32,334 bases of DNA from JARRJY01 sp037388705 (GTDB taxonomy: Bacteria > Pseudomonadota > Gammaproteobacteria > UBA6429 > Thiohalophilaceae), in the NCBI GenBank assembly GCA_037388705.1, contig JARRJY010000025.1, positions 1 through 32,334 of the forward strand, written 5' to 3'. Below are positions 32,306 to 32,334 of this stretch, in pieces. A model generated the notes under the pieces. It searched no databases, was not told the origin of the DNA, and was given only the letters and a program-made list of their open reading frames with translations. Every line of letters starts with the position of its first letter. Within the stretch, counting starts at the first letter, position 1. A program made the position numbers and the translations under genes.

Positions 32306-32334
32306 ATGAAAAAAGAACACATCGCCGAGATGTT
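32306..32334 (+). CDS. Start of next gene, probably endonuclease III (3' end outside window)
   Basis: Only nine codons are visible (MKKEHIAEM). An ATG follows the rsxE stop by 22 bases on the same strand. In many gammaproteobacteria nth (endonuclease III, a base-excision repair glycosylase with a [4Fe-4S] cluster) directly follows rsxE, and a short basic start of this kind is compatible. The assignment rests on position and not on sequence. Confidence 0.4.

Noticed and set aside
1..32334. tRNA genes, CRISPR arrays, insertion sequences or prophage segments
   Set aside because: I saw no cloverleaf-like gene with a CCA end, no regularly spaced repeats, no transposase or integrase motifs, and no gap large enough to hide them.

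Overview
This window reads as a stretch of core chromosome from a non-enteric gammaproteobacterium of moderate GC. The evidence is gene content and order: purM-purN, Hda next to a PerM-type permease and a YfgD-like ArsC protein, a WrbA-DUF2069 pair, a six-gene rsx/rnf operon in the order A-B-C-D-G-E, and MetG, ProS, Dcd and Mrp of gammaproteobacterial type. I cannot name a genus. I see no tRNA, rRNA, CRISPR array, insertion sequence or prophage, and no gene-free stretch longer than about 240 bases.

Layout. 1-3250 (+): the end of a MIF-type tautomerase, a small DUF4124 membrane protein, proS, a small lytic transglycosylase and a DUF3175 protein. 3398-4777 (+): L-serine ammonia-lyase. 4788-7681 (-): a tight operon of a frameshifted thioredoxin-like protein, a TolC-family outer membrane protein, a short HlyD-type adaptor and acylphosphatase, with no inner-membrane pump. 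7826-9950 (+): an overlapping sensor kinase and response regulator pair. 10024-11734 (-): three small lipoproteins built from DUF4398 and LysM modules in different combinations. 11852-13166 (+): ArsC/YfgD-like, WrbA, DUF2069. 13184-16582 (-): DUF2066, CDP-alcohol phosphatidyltransferase, PerM-like permease, Hda. 16725-19184 (+): purM, purN, DUF3108. 19302-22924 (+): a PAS-GGDEF-EAL c-di-GMP enzyme, then a collapsed PhnD-EAL gene. 22939-24683 (-): mrp then dcd. 24920-26965 (+): metG. 27125-32283 (+): rsxABCDGE, followed at the right edge by the first codons of a gene that by position is probably nth.

Most of the window is housekeeping: aminoacylation, purine synthesis, pyrimidine deoxynucleotide supply, Fe-S carrier, replication control and ion-coupled electron transfer. 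The parts that do not look ordinary are: (i) the PhnD-EAL gene, which looks like an in-frame internal deletion of a PhnD-GGDEF-EAL protein and keeps none of the N-terminal EAL catalytic motifs; (ii) a thioredoxin-like gene whose two halves join at a run of seven A; (iii) an adaptor and outer membrane channel operon without a pump; (iv) the DUF4398/LysM lipoprotein trio, where the middle gene combines the modules of its two neighbours; and (v) inverted repeats in front of both c-di-GMP genes. I found no convincing wholly new defence or mobile system.
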